From NCBI RefSeq assembly GCF_014805685.1, contig NC_060885.1, positions 10,307,132 through 10,371,131 of the forward strand: a DNA stretch of 64,000 nt, written 5' to 3'. The notes beneath the pieces are model-generated. The model saw only the letters and a list, made by a program, of their open reading frames with translations, did no database searches and was not told where the DNA came from. This document shows, piece after piece, positions 12,901 to 27,400 of this stretch. Origin of the DNA: Silurus meridionalis (lineage: Eukaryota > Chordata > Actinopteri > Siluriformes > Siluridae). How positions within the stretch are numbered: the first letter of the stretch is position 1; each line of letters begins with the position of its first letter. A program made the position numbers and the translations under genes.

Positions 12901-15900
12901 ATGTAATTTAACTCAACCGACTTAAACACTTGATACAGTTGTGTACATAGGGCATGGGTTTGAATGGTAAGAAATCTAATCATGATAATTCAGGGTGTAA
13001 ATTACAATAACAACAGTATTTTTGATAAGGTCTCTAAAACCAAGAAAACGGTAAAGACAAATTCAAGCAGAGTGTCAGGTTTAAGCTGAAAAGGCACTAT
13101 ATGCCTTATAGCATAATGGCATAGGGAGAGTGAAGGCAAAAGGGCCAACAAGTGCCAAGCATCTCTCGGGGAACTCCTTCAAGACTGTTGGAAGACCATT
13201 TCAGGTGACTACCTCTTGAAGCTCATCAAGAGAATGCCAAGAGTGTGCAAAGCAGTAATCAAAGCAAAAGGTGGCTACTTTGAAGAACCCACAATATGAC
13301 ATTTTTCAGTTGTTTCACACTTTTTTGTTATGTATATAATTCCATATATAATTCTACATGTGTTAATTCATAGTTTTGATGCCTTCAGTGTGAATCTACA
13401 ATTTTCATAGTCATGAAAATTAAAAAAACTCTTTGAATGAGAAGGTGTGTCCAAACTTTTGGTCTGTACTGTGTATACTGATAATCTTGTGGTTAATGAC
13501 AATTTCTTGGTTACATTTATCATATCATCAAGACTATTAAGCAGTAGAATATACTGTAGGAAGATTATATATTGGGCAACATTTGTCATTTTCAGTTAAA
13601 AAGAAATGTATATACAAAAACACATTACACTGAGATTTATTTACAGCATTTTCATCTTTGAAGCAGGGAATTCTCAATAAGCCAAAGAAATTTTTTTAAC
13701 TAAGGGTCTATTAATTATATGCAATTTACTTAAACGAGCCTGTTTACATTTTCAGATGACAAGGCAGCTCGTAAAAATACTTTTGTAAATGTTTTAAATG
13801 ATGGTGTTTTAAATTCCGTGATTCATCATGACACCAAATGCAACTTTTGCTATGTTTACAACACGGATGGTTTGGATTGCTGCATCATGGGCGATTTTGG
13901 TGCTGATTTGAGACTTGGTGCATCATTAAAACAAATGTTTAGTGATTAAAAAAAATGAATCGGTGGAGTTTATTATTTTTTTTTATATCGAAGTAAAAAA
14001 ATGACATCGTGAATAAATGTGTGATGTGTTAAAGGTTTTAATTTCTGTTTATTTATTTATATATTTAATAAAAAATTGTCAAACAGAAATGTGCGCTGCA
14101 TTAAATGTGCGTTAATAAAAAATTGTGCCACACAATGAATATTTGTCAGAAATGTTTTATTTACTACTTTAAGTTAATAATAATTTTAAAATATTTATGT
14201 AATTTATCAAGTCAAGTTTATTTCTATAGCACTTTTTACAACAGACATTGTCTCAAATAAGCTTAATAGAATTTAACAGTTAAGGTGAACGATGTGTATT
14301 TATCTCTGATGAGCTAGCTATGGTGACTTAGAAATTTTAATTGTAACTTTCAAGCCACTTGCAGCTTCTCACAAACTATCAGATTTTTAGCGAGTTACTC
14401 ATAGTCCGGTTCCAAATGAAAAGCCGTGAACTATCGAGGTTGCGAGTGTCAAGGTCGCGAGTATCAAGGTTCCATTGTGTGTATATATGAATTGTTCACT
14501 TGCTGCCAAATATATTCCACCCACTAACAGGTGGCATAAAGAAGAGATAATTATATCTAATTGTTATACAAAAGGAATAATTGTTATTCACTCACTGGTC
14601 ATAATGTTATAATGTCATAATGCTATGCCTGGTCTGTGTGTATTTAAAATATTTGATAACAACTAGGATTTTAAAAAGCTATTTAAAAAAAATAACATTC
14701 ATGATCAACATACATGAGCATAAAACCACAGCAGATAAACATTTGCACTGTGTAGGTTGCTATTAGATCATTCAGTCCATGTAAAAAAAAAATTTACGGC
14801 TATTATCTGTGCAAACTGGATCAACTGTGTAAAAGCTTCTTTTAGCAGGTGTGTAGGTAGATTTTGCCTAGCAGCCATTTAAACAGATTGTGTATGCATG
14901 ATGAACATTATTCCACTAGCAAGTCAAGATCCACTACTTCCTCGTTTCTAGAATGTTATTGAAAACTGTAAGTGTTTAAAAATCTTTGGATAAAGAGACA
15001 ACAACAGAAAGTGCTGATGAACTGAGATTGAATCAAGATTATGTCTCAAGCCTAACAAATGTGAAATCTTCCTATTATAAAGCCAATTATAATAAGCACA
15101 AGGGAAATCGTAAAAAGCAAAAGCATTACATTATTAGAAATGTGTGAGTGATTGATGTGGATAAGAGTTGTAATGCTCACTTTGATTCTCAAACTCCTGG
15201 AACAGGCCGAGACTGGAAATGCTGGGACCGGTGAAAATGATGGCGTTACGTCCAGACAGGTTCTGACAGAGCTGCCTGGCCACCAGACTGTGGAGCTGGG
15301 GTTTGTTTTTCAGTGTATCAAGGCCATCTGGACCAGAGCCCTCCTTCAGGTGTACATAAACCTGCACAGGGGATCATTGTATACAAGCAGAATCGCTTTT
15401 AAAATAACTCTTCTTCCTGGGATATAGGAAATGAATATATTTTGATTTGGAACAGTAACTCCACTTTGTGCCACATCACACCTTCCAATCATTGATTATT
15501 TTCATGTAATAGCATTAAAAATTTAATTTGTTAATTTAATGACCATAAAAGTATTTTCATTGTAATTAATATTTATTGTTTTAATATCTTTCAGTAGTAA
15601 AGTTAACAGTCATGTAAATAGTCGACTGTAATTTTTGACATGTATTTCTCTTTGGGTACGCAATTTCACTATTTTAAAATAGCATAAATAAAGCAGACAA
15701 AAATCCTACAGTAGCTGTTTACTAGATTTTCTCACACACATGCTGAGTGACTAAGATCACATTGTAGCTAAAATTAAAATATACCATATGCTTTTTTTCA
15801 ATTAGACCTAGATAGATTTTCCAATAAATAAAAAATAAAGAAATTTGAGTTCACTTTTTGTCACAACTTTTTTAAGTTGTAGTTTTATATTTTTACACTT

Positions 15901-18900
15901 TTTGTTTATTATTTTAGAGTATTTAAAATAAACAGAGAAATGGTTGACTGGCAGCATATATACTGTATTGATCGTACATTTATATACAGTTCCTATAATT
16001 TATTACAAACTGTGGTGTGGTTGTGATTGTATTATGTATTGTATTATTGCATTATGGTTGTATAGGATTATAATTGCATTAAGTATTAGTGAAATAATAC
16101 ATGATGGCTGCACAATTGTGTTTCTGGCTAACCTGACAAATGAAGCCAGTAGAGCTGCACTGTCGCACCCACAGGCTGAACTTCCTCTTCTTCCTCTTGC
16201 GCAGCTCTCTCTCTGTGCATGTGGTGATGAACACAGGGTCCTCATCGATCAGCGGCTCATGCAGAACCTGGGAAACAGGCATCATCACACTGTGAGCTGA
16301 AAAACCTAATTTAATTTATTTTCATGAGACAAACCAGTTTATGAATACATTTAAGCTGTACAAATTTCGGTGGACCGAAAGGAGGCAGTAGGTTAGTCCT
16401 GGATTAGACTACAGAGCAAATCAATAGGAATCAGAAGTCCATATGTGCTGACTCACTGATTCCCTGGTGTGTCTGAGTGAGCAGCTGTTCGTATATAGTA
16501 GATAAAATGATAAGTTGGCTCTCTGCTCTGCCTGGGAAGTCATCAAGGACAAGCTGGCACAGCCTGTGCAGCCAAGGCAATATTGCCATGGAAGTGGAAA
16601 AAAAAACTATGAGCAGATGGTGTTTAATTTACTAATGATGGACGAGTGTTCAAGGTTGTGTCTCTTGACTACATGACACCAGGGACCTTAGCGACACCGA
16701 TCAAGGATAATGCACAGCCGAAGAAGGCATTTAACATGAGTCATCCAGCAGCTGTTTAACTGGAACTTATAGTAAAAACTGATATGGTAAAACTGAAAAA
16801 TGACAAACCCATGATTCAGAAAAGAGTTAATTACACATCCAAACATCTGTTCTTTCAGATCACATTACTCAGTCTTACAGAGGTGTGATCAGAATCAGGC
16901 ACAAGTGTCCGGGAAGAAGGAGTGATTATGGAATGGTTTGATGTAAATAAACAAAATGAAACACAACTAGCTAGAACACACATTTATTGTTTCAACCTGT
17001 CAAAATTGCATTAAACAATTCTATAAAAAATAGTACCGACAAATTGTGAAGAATGTAATTCTAATAAATGTTCAACTCCAAGGTTAAATACACTATACAG
17101 ATAATAGATTTGCTTTATAAATGTCCCATTCCAAGAGCATTAGTGAGTTCAGGCACGGATGTTGAGTAAGACAGTCTGGGGTGCAGTCGGCATTCTAGTT
17201 TATCCTAAAGATCGCTTTATGCATAGGGGCATTGTAATGCTAAGACAGATTCTGGCCACTTAGTTCCAGTGAAAAAAAAATCATAAAACTACAGCATACA
17301 AAAACAATCTAAACAACTGTTTCTTTTTAGCTTTGTGGCAAACAGTTTGTGAAAAGTCTACATATAGGTGTGATGATCAGGAATGTGTTTTATTTTGGTC
17401 TAACTGGCAATGACGTATTCAATGTAGCAGATCAGTCCATTTGTTAATCAGAAAAATGAATTACTGTCTGTTCCACCTGACTGAAGCAGTTTATCTTAAT
17501 GGATGCAGTGAGGATGCTGGGCAGAAATGGTATGAGTGCAGCCAAAGACCAGCTTAAAATATAAATTGGGCAATATGCAAGAACCATAATATAAATTCTG
17601 CCTCTTCAGAAAGTAGACCTGATTACCAGAAATGATTGGTTTAGATGCTTACATCAGTGCATGCACAGATATAGGGTGCTTCTGCGTTATTCGTGATGGA
17701 TAATGTGCAGGTGTAATGGACATTTGTGGGGAAAACCTAAAAAACATTGTATTTTGTGTGTTTAGATCAGAGAGCCACCAGTCACGCCTCCCTCGAATGT
17801 TTAACACTCTCGCTCAGCCTCTCCCTCCTACTAATCACCTACACCTGTCCTCTATTTACCCGTCCCCTTAATAAGGTCCCTCTTCCCCTTCACTCACCGT
17901 CCGATCTACAGTTTACAGACTATAGATCATCCGGACTACCTACCATTTTTATGACCACCTGAGTTTCCCATGCTCCTAGCTAAGCTTCAGGTGAACCTCG
18001 ACGCAGTTTATTATTTCTTACTCTCTTGTGTTTGCATATTCATGATCAATAAACGACACCCTGTTTTACTCCCGGTTATTGAAGCCTGGTCTATCAGTGA
18101 CAGTTTATGTGCAGATTTCAAAACAGTTTTTTAAACAGTCTTCTTTTTGATTCATTTCTGGCATATACATATTTCCCCCCATTTAAAATAATGGGATAGG
18201 TCTTGTATAAACTTTTTTTCAGCTTCTCCCATTAGGGGGCGCCACAGCGGATCATCCGCATGTTTGATTTGGCACGTTTTTACGCTGGATGCCCTTCCTA
18301 ACGCAACCCGCCCCATTTATCCGGGCTTGGGACCGGCACTAAGGCTTGTGCAACCCTAATGGCTGGGGTTGGTTCCCTGACCGGGGATCGAACCCGGGCC
18401 ACAGCATTGAGAACGCTGCATCCTAACCACTAGACCACCAGGGAGGGATAGGTATTGTATAGCTGCAAATATCAGATTTTTAAACAAAACCTGTGGCATT
18501 CAAATAATAAAATCAAATGGAACAATATAATTTTTGCAATTTGTTTTGTTAACGTTAATATAACTGTATCAATTCAAATCTTTTCTTTTTGTAAGTAGTG
18601 TTACTTAGTAATACAGTAATTGTCAGTATATTGCATGGTTATAGCTAACCTTTCTTACACAGTTGAATGAGTGTGTGTATCAGATATCTAACCTTTATAT
18701 AATGTATAATTATTCAAACTGAACTCGTCATTCTAGGCTGTTGTTGCATAATCAATTCTGTCAAATATTTTCCACTTTTTTTGTATTTTCTATTTTGTAC
18801 AGTTATTTTTTATAAATAGCTAAGGAGTACTCTTATAACTAGCCCATGGTTAATGTTAAAATTGGGATGTGGGGGTTAATATACTCTGGTATGGATCCTA

Positions 18901-21900
18901 AACTGGACATGCCATAATTGTGTATACAGTATGTGCTGATTCTACATTCATGAATAATTATAGTAATGTATTTGAAAATGCTTCAAACCTTCAAACAAAT
19001 ATAATCCTCGCTTAGGTGCAAAATCATCTCTGACAAGTGAATCATCTTCCCTGCAGTGTGCATGGGACCTGAGGAAAATTCCTTTCTCTGTTGTCTCTCG
19101 CTCTTTCTGTCAAACTCTCTTTCTTACCCACTGTGAGAAGCCGACCTCATATTGTGTTGCCAGATGATGCCATGCTGTGTGGAAAATTTCAAAAAAATTT
19201 TGGAAAGGTTCACCAAATCCCTCACACAATGCCTGGACTGGCTGCTGTGTCCTGTGGCTGGTAAGATATATGCAGACATGCAAAAGTATGTGCTTCTGAT
19301 AATGATAGCTCTTAGCATTAATTATTATAAGTGGTTATTTCAGTGATCCCCGTCAGGTTTAAATGGGATGGTGGTCTCCACAGACATCACCTACAGAATC
19401 CATTACGAGAAGCTAAATCAGCACCAGAAATCATCGTCATGAACATGCCTTAAAATTTAGTAGAACTGACAGTGTGATTCTACCCATGGCCTCTACCCCA
19501 CTGGGAGATTTACATGAGTGAAGGAGGAAAGAGCCTGACAGGTGGCACGTCTGCAGTGCTTCTAATTACAGCTGGAGGGCCAAAGTTTCGCCTTAAATCC
19601 CAAACCCATTTCCTGCTGGCAGAGAAATTCTCAGCCGCCTAGCCTGTCCTAGATTCTGACAATTTAATACAGCCAAGATTTGGTGGAAGTTTGTTGGGGT
19701 CCCTTGGGAATGTGTGAAGCTGGCTACTATCAGTTCTGTGACTCATTATAAACTTGGATAGCTGAATCAATCTCATTAAAGGTTTACATAACAAAGATGT
19801 TTAAAGCTTGATGAAAGACAACATTTAGGTTGTCTGACTTTTATGGACAAATCTATTTGAGCATTTGTCTGCTGTTTTCTTCACTGAGTAGATCAGTCCT
19901 TTGACTTAATGTCTGGTGCTGAATTAACTTTCTATGGAGTATTCAGAGTGAAAAACCAGCCTATTTATTTGCTTTCCCATAATATAAAATTATTTTTCTT
20001 AAGCTTTCTATAGATTCTTTGGCATACCACTTTTTTGGACTTTGGTTTTAAACAGTAGATACAGTGGCCAGCTAGATCAGTCCACCTACTGTAGGTTTTC
20101 CTATCCAGACATAGAAATGTAGCCTTTAAAAGTATTTAAATGATAGAAAAAGGAATTTTAATCCCGTTACACATCTGAAATCAAATGTTTTTTTTTTTTA
20201 TCCCAAGTGAAGTTGATTTATCTAAAGAAAAAAATATAAGTTTTAGATATAAGTAGTACATACTGCATACAGAACTTAACTGTCATTATCAGGTAATAAT
20301 GAATAATAATCCCAGCCATTAGGGTTGCACAAGCCAGTGCACTCTTTGTGCCGGTCCCAAGCCCGGATAAATGGGGAGGGTTGCTTTAGGAAGGGCATCC
20401 AGCGTAAAACATGTGCCAAATCAAATATGCGGATTACGAACCAGCATTTCATACCGGATCGGTCGAGGACCGGTTTACCAACAACCACCACAGGTATTGT
20501 TAGCCAACAGGGTACCGGTGGAAATTGGGCTACTGTTTGCCGAAGGAGGAGAAAGAGAGGAGAAAAACGTCTACAAAGACAGCAGGAAAAGGAGAAGTGT
20601 AAGAGAGTGGAGGTTAAGGTGGGCGCTTTAAATGTTGGTACTATAACTGATAAAAGGAGAGGTAGCTGATATGATGTAGAGGAGAAAGGTAGATGTGTTG
20701 TGTTTGGAGAGTAAAAAAAAAAAGGAGTAAGTCCAGGAACATTGGAGGGGGTTTAAACTGTTGGATGAATGGAAAGAGAAATGGTGTAGGTGTAGGTGTG
20801 ATCCTGAAGGAAGAGTACAGAAAGAGTGTAGTGGAGATGAAGAGAGTATCTGGTAGGGTGATGAATGTGAAGCTGGAAGTTGAAGGGGTAATGAAAAAAA
20901 TGTCATCAGTGCCACAAGTGGATTGTGAGATGAAGGACAGGGAAAACTTCTGGAGTGAGTTAGATGAAGTGGTGGAAAGTGTATCTTGGAATGAACAATT
21001 GGTGATTGGGGCAGACTTTAATGGGCATGTAGGTGAAGGGAACAGAGGCGATAAGGAGGTTATGGGTAGGTATGGCTTTAAGGAGAGGAATGTGGAAGGG
21101 CAGATAGTGGTAGTATTTTGCTAAAAGGATGGAAATGGCAGTGGTAAATACGTATTTTAAGAAGAATCATAGATCATAGGGTGACGTATAAGAGTGGAGG
21201 AAGGTGCACACAGGTGGACTATGTTTTACGTATGAAATACAACCTTGAAAGTGACTGGAGACTATAAGGTGTTGGCAGGGGACAGTGTAGCTAGACAGCA
21301 TCGGATGGTGGTCTGTAGATGGTGGCTTTGGAAATGAAAAAGATGAGGAGGATAGTGAAGACTGAAAAAAGAATATGATGAAAATTGAAGAAGGAAGAGT
21401 GTAGTGTGAGGTTCAGGGAAGAGGTCAGACAGGGGCTCGGTGGTGGTGAGGAGGTGCTGGATGTTTGGGCAACTACTGCAAAAATGATAAGGGAGACAGC
21501 TAGAAAGGTACTTGGTGTGACATCTGGAAATAGAAAGGAAGAGACGTGGTGGTGGAATGAGGAAGTGCAGGAGAGCATAAGGAGAAAGAGGTTGGTGAAA
21601 CAGAATTGGGATTAACAAAGAGATGAGAAAAGTAGGCAGGAGCACAAGGAGATGCGGCAGAAGGTAAAGAGGGATGTGGCGAAAGCTATGGAAAAGGCAT
21701 ATGAGGTGCTGTATGAGAAGTTGAACACTAAGGAAAGAGAAAAGGATTTATACTGTATGTCGAGGCACAGGGACCGGGAAGGATGTTACAGGATGTTACA
21801 GCAATAAAGGATGGAGAGGGAAATGTGCTGACTAGTTAGGAGAATGTGTTGAGAAGATATTTTCAGCAGCTGATGAATGAGGAAAATGAGAGAAAGAGAA

Positions 21901-24367
21901 GGTTGGATTATGTGGAAATGGTGAAGCAAGAAGTGGATAGGATTAGTAAGGAGGAAGTGAGAGCAGCGATTAAGAGGATGAAGAGTAGAAAGTCAGTTGG
22001 ACCAAATGACATACCAGCAGTGTTGTGCTAGTTACTAAGAAATAGTAACCAGTTACAGTTACTAGTTACTTCATTCAAAAAGTAACTAAATTACTTTGTT
22101 GATTACTTATACCAAAAAGTAATGCGTTACTGTTAAAAGTAACTTTTTAGATACTTTTTTAAAGAACATTCTTTAATGTTACCATTAATGCCCTTTTATG
22201 CGTAATGGTCTATACAAACACAAAACTGACTTAAACACAAAGTCATTTTTAAACACTATTTTATTTAAGTCAGACCAGCACAAACTGAATATATCACAAG
22301 GATTTCTGAAATAAATAACAAAACAAGCTGAATAATATATTCACAATCAAAAACTGAAGTGGCTTGGCATCATAAAAGCTGTTGTGTTGAGCTCTTAAAA
22401 ATGTTCCTTTTACAGCTTAAGTATGAAAACTATCAACAATGTACAACCTAACACCGGGTTAGCTTCTAGCTTCTAGCTTCGTCGAGGCGTGGAGTTTCTG
22501 GAGGAGCTTCAACAGATTGTAGTTGCTGTTTATCGCAGTAGATACGACCTTCGAACCAGAAAGACACAGCTTACATTTGACTAAAAAGTTTTTGTCTTAA
22601 TGCTCAACTAACGTGAAATAATGAGCATATTTCCACTTTGAGAAACTCGTCTTGCTCTCGCCTTGACTCGCCTTTACTGCCGCACAGACCTGAATAAACG
22701 GAAACACGCCCACAGTGCGTCTTCTTTACAGTGTTTACAGTGGTTCTCATCCACCAATCCTACAATGCGTTGCTGCTGTAAACAGCTTAGACTGTAGGCT
22801 ACACTTCAGCCCAAATTTATTCATTTAAAACAGACAACGCACCATACGGTAACGGTAACGGAGTTACTTTATTTAAAAAGTAATGCGTTACAATATTAGT
22901 TACTGTCAAAAGTAACTGCGTTATTGCCCAACACTGCATACCAGTGAAGCATTGTTCAGAAGATGTTTAGGAAAGATGGCAGTGAAATTTTTAACCAGAT
23001 TATTCAACAAAATGGAAGGTGAGAGGATGCCTGAGCAATGGAGAAGGAGTGTGCTATGGGAAAGAGTAGTGGAAGCTGAGGGAAGTGGTGACCATCTGTG
23101 AGCAACAGTATGGTTTCATGCTGAGGAAGAGCACCACAGTGCAATATTTGCTTTGAGAATGTTGAAGGAGAAGTATAGAAAAGGTCAAAAGGAGTTGCAT
23201 TGTGTTTGTGGATTTAGAAAAAGCATACAACAGGAGTTGTGGTATTGTATGAGGAAGTCAGGTGTGGCAGAGAAGTATGTGAGGGTGGTGCAGGACATGT
23301 ATGAGGACAGTGGGACAGCAGTGAAGTGTGCAGTAGGAACGAAAGACTGGGACTGCATCAAGAATCGGCTCTGAGCCCTTTCCTGTTTGCAATGGTAATG
23401 GACAGGTTGACGGACGAGGTCAGACAGGAGTCTCCATGGACTAGGGATGTTTGCGGTTGATATTGTGATTTGTGGTGAGAGTAGGGAGCAGGTTGAGAAG
23501 AGCCTGGAGAGGTAAAGGTACGTACTGGATAGAAGGGAAATGAAAGTCAGTAGGAGTAAGACAGAGTACATGTGTGTGAATGAGAGGGAGGGCAGTGGAG
23601 TGGTGCAGTTGCAGGGAGAAAGGTGGAGAAGGTGGATGAGTTTAAGTACCTGGGATCAACTGTGCAAAGTAATGGAGAGTGTGTTAGAGAAGTGAAGAAA
23701 AGAGTGCAGGCAGGGTGGAGTGGGTGGAGGAGAGTGACAGGAGTGATTTGTGATAGAAGGATATTTACAGGAGTGAAAGGAAAGTTTATAGGACTGTGGT
23801 GAGACCTGCGATGTTGTATGGTTTAGAGACAGTGGTTTTGACTAAAAGACAGGAGGTGGAGCTGGAGGTAGCAGATGTTGAGATTTTTATTGGGAGTAAG
23901 GATTGACAGGATCAGAAACGAGTTTATTAATGGGAGGTAGGACGTTTTGGAGACAAGGAGAGGGAGGCTAAATTAAGATGATTTGGTCATGTGCAGAGGA
24001 GAAACATTGGGTATATCGGATGGAGACGCCAGGAAGGAGGAAAAGAGGAAGATTAAGGAGGAGGTTTATGGATGTGGTGAGAGAAGACCAGGTAATTGGT
24101 TTTAAGAGAGGCAGATGTAGAGGAAAGAGTAGTGTGAAAAGGGATGATCCACTGTGGTGACCCCTGAAGGGAGGAGCCAAAAGGATAAGAAGATCATGTA
24201 ATAACAAATAATTGAGAAGCAGATATAAGTGCAGATCAAAGAAGAATCAACAAAGAATCAATAAAGAAATAACCTTAGCATAACGACTAGGAGCATAAAC
24301 AAATACAGCAACCATGCATGGAGGACAACGAACATAAGACAAAGTGTGTGGTGAACAGTCATATTTA

Positions 24368-24446
<79 letters not shown>

Positions 24447-27400
24447 CAGTGGAACCCACTTATCTCGACCTCGGTTAACTCGACAACCCTAATAAGTCAA
24501 CGTTTTTGAAGTGGAACCGCCAAATTCTCGCTTTGTCTAAGCATTTTTTATCGGTTATGTCAACTTTTTTATGTCGCCGAACCCTAATATCTCGAGCACA
24601 AGGGGGGAAAATTTGCCATATAACGTCAGTTATCTCGATCGGCACTGTGCAGCCGCAGAAGAACTCGTGAAAGTGGTGCGCTTTGGGAAGAAAAGAGCAG
24701 CCGTTGAGAGAGTGCCGGTGGGCAAGGATACGCATGAGTGATAACAACGACCGCCGTGAACCAACAAATACCAACAATAACGGACAGTGAGAGTGTGGAA
24801 GTTTAAATAGGAGCTGGTGATGAGTGATAAACGAGCACCATATGTGCATGATTAAAGCCGGGAGCTTCAGAGAAAGCGGCCGAGAATACACCTGACACGC
24901 TGAAGGGGGCCGAAGGGGGCGTGGCAGGTGGATTCCTGACAGAAACAAACATGTATGTATTTTTATAGCATGCCTTCATCAAACAAATCGCAGCAACGCT
25001 GTTATATATATATATTAGGGCTTTCAGTTGATTAAAATATTTAATTGTAATTAATCACATGATTGTCATGAGTTAACTCGTGATCAATCGCAACTTAATC
25101 GCACATTTATATCTGTTCAAAATGTACCTTAAATTAATACTCTAATCAACATGGGCAAGGAAAAATATTTACCGGTATGCTTTATGCAAATGTATGTTTA
25201 TTATTAGTGAGACCAAACTCAACATAGAGCATAATGACAAAATATTCTTGTAAATATTTTAAAGTAATTATGGTGTTTTAAATGGAAGTTTTTAATTTCA
25301 CCACATATATATTTTCTATATTTTTACTTAATGTGGTCAAACAGAAATGTAAGCTGCATTAATTGTGCATTAATAAAAATAATTATTCATATATATTATT
25401 ATTAATTAATCATTAATATACCTATTAATATACATATACAGGTAGTCTTCTACTTACGATGGAGAAATGATACGACTACCCCATTGTAAGTCAAAAATGA
25501 TCGAAGATCGTACTATGACTGTGACAGTCTTTCCTGCTTAATGCTGATATATAATTTTCATTTTCTGCTTCACTACAAGCAGGAGACATTCTTGGGTGCT
25601 TAAAAAAATGCTTTTATCACTAAAATTGCTGTTTGAAACTGTTTGGAACAAAATAAAATAAACACTATATAGGTATATATAGGTATATAATATATGTAGC
25701 TCTAAACGATATTTCCAGTAAAGTATTACAATATCTTAGATTGTAAAAAATAACATAAAATGCAACTGTAAATATTTAATTAAATAATTACATTTAACAA
25801 TGTGTTATTAAAACACTTTAGTGGAAATAAATACTGCGTAGTAAATTAAATGTGCAATAAAAATGTATGTCTCTACCTGTGTTTGTGAGGGCCGGAAGGC
25901 ACACCCGAAGCTCTGCTGCAGTGAATCCAGGAAGGGCTGGATCTTGTAAAGACCCTGGTTGCCACCTTGGCTTGAACGGAAGGCCACGATATGGAAGTAT
26001 TTAAGGATCTTCTCGAAGCGTGCCTGGCTCATTTTGAGGGCTATGCTGCGGTTGCTGAAGAAGCCGCTGCTCCAGATGCTCAGCACGGACTCACAGCGGT
26101 GCACACTGGTGGAGATCACAAAGCCCAGGAAGGCTTTCATCTCAGCCGGCGTCACATTGGTCCAGCCTTCATCACTGCCAAAGCGTTCCTGGTACTTCTT
26201 AGCATACATGTTGGTCTGAGTCACCATGTTCTGAATTACGTTGTCAGGTACAAAGAGCTGGAAGAAATCCATGGCTGTGGCAGTGGCCGGCATTTTCTGT
26301 GTGGGACCTGACGTTGGAAATGAACTCACATTAGTCAGTGTATTATGTCATTAATAACATAGCACAGTGTTTAGTGCAGTAAGTACAGTCCTTCATGTGT
26401 AACCTTCAACCTTATCCAACATGTTTAGTTTTAGTTTGAGGAGGGTTGCTTCTCTTATTTAAAAAAAATATTTGTATTTAATTTGTATGTAACTGATTCT
26501 ATGATGGAAAGGAAGACACCTGTAGTAAGTTTGTATGAAACAAGTAGTAAACAACTGAGGTAGTTAAAATTCTACTGGCATAGAAATGTATTATTATTAT
26601 TATTATCATTGTCATTATGAATATATATTAAGCAAATAGAAAATAGAGAAAATACTAATGCTAATACTAACAGTGATTGATAGATAAACACAAACAGTAA
26701 GAATGAATAATTACAATGTACATTAATTAATAAAAATTAATAAAAATAGATTAGTACCTTATTATTTTAACTGTTGGATTTTGTTTAATCTAACAAAACA
26801 AATAAAGGCCAGATAGTTTGACTTAAGGACACATAACTTAAGTCGTAAGGTGTAGTCAGTGTTTATGAGCTTGTGATATTTGTATTCTTGTATTGACTCA
26901 GTGTTTACATTTTTCACAGGTTTGGTTAAAATCTTCTTCACCACTCCTTAACCACGATGGTAAAACTGCTTCATAAAAGGCCAGAAAGAAAGTAAGTAAG
27001 TACATAAACAAAAACTACAAAAATACAGATAAGTTATAAAGGAACAAGAGTAGTGAGTATAGTTCATTGATGGATTCTGGATCCTGATTATTCTATCAAT
27101 AAAATGTTTTTTAAGTTGTTAAAAAAAAAAAATTCATTTACGGTACAATAGACAATTTACCTGCTGCTCAATCATAGAGGCTGGCTTTTTTTTAATCTAC
27201 GTTTTTAAACATTTGATGTAATAATTTTATCCATATAATGAATTTGTTTATATAATATGGCTGAAAACCATTTTAAATGAATAAACATTAGCATACAGTT
27301 TATAAAAGTGCTTTATAAAATTTTGTACTTTCCATCTGAAAACAACAGAAGATTTACTAAATCTAACACAGTGACTGAACATCACTCTGGAATCATTGTC

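Noticed and set aside
15152..15427. Plus-strand frame over pgbd5 exon 4, and similar antisense frames over other exons
   Set aside because: Antisense shadows of conserved pgbd5 or agt exons without their own splice or homology evidence.
18373..18444. Functional tRNA-Glu(CTC) gene on the minus strand
   Set aside because: The cloverleaf looks sound, but the sequence is the head of a SINE bounded by a 17-bp target duplication and followed by LINE-derived sequence rather than a T-run terminator. It is counted as part of the SINE.
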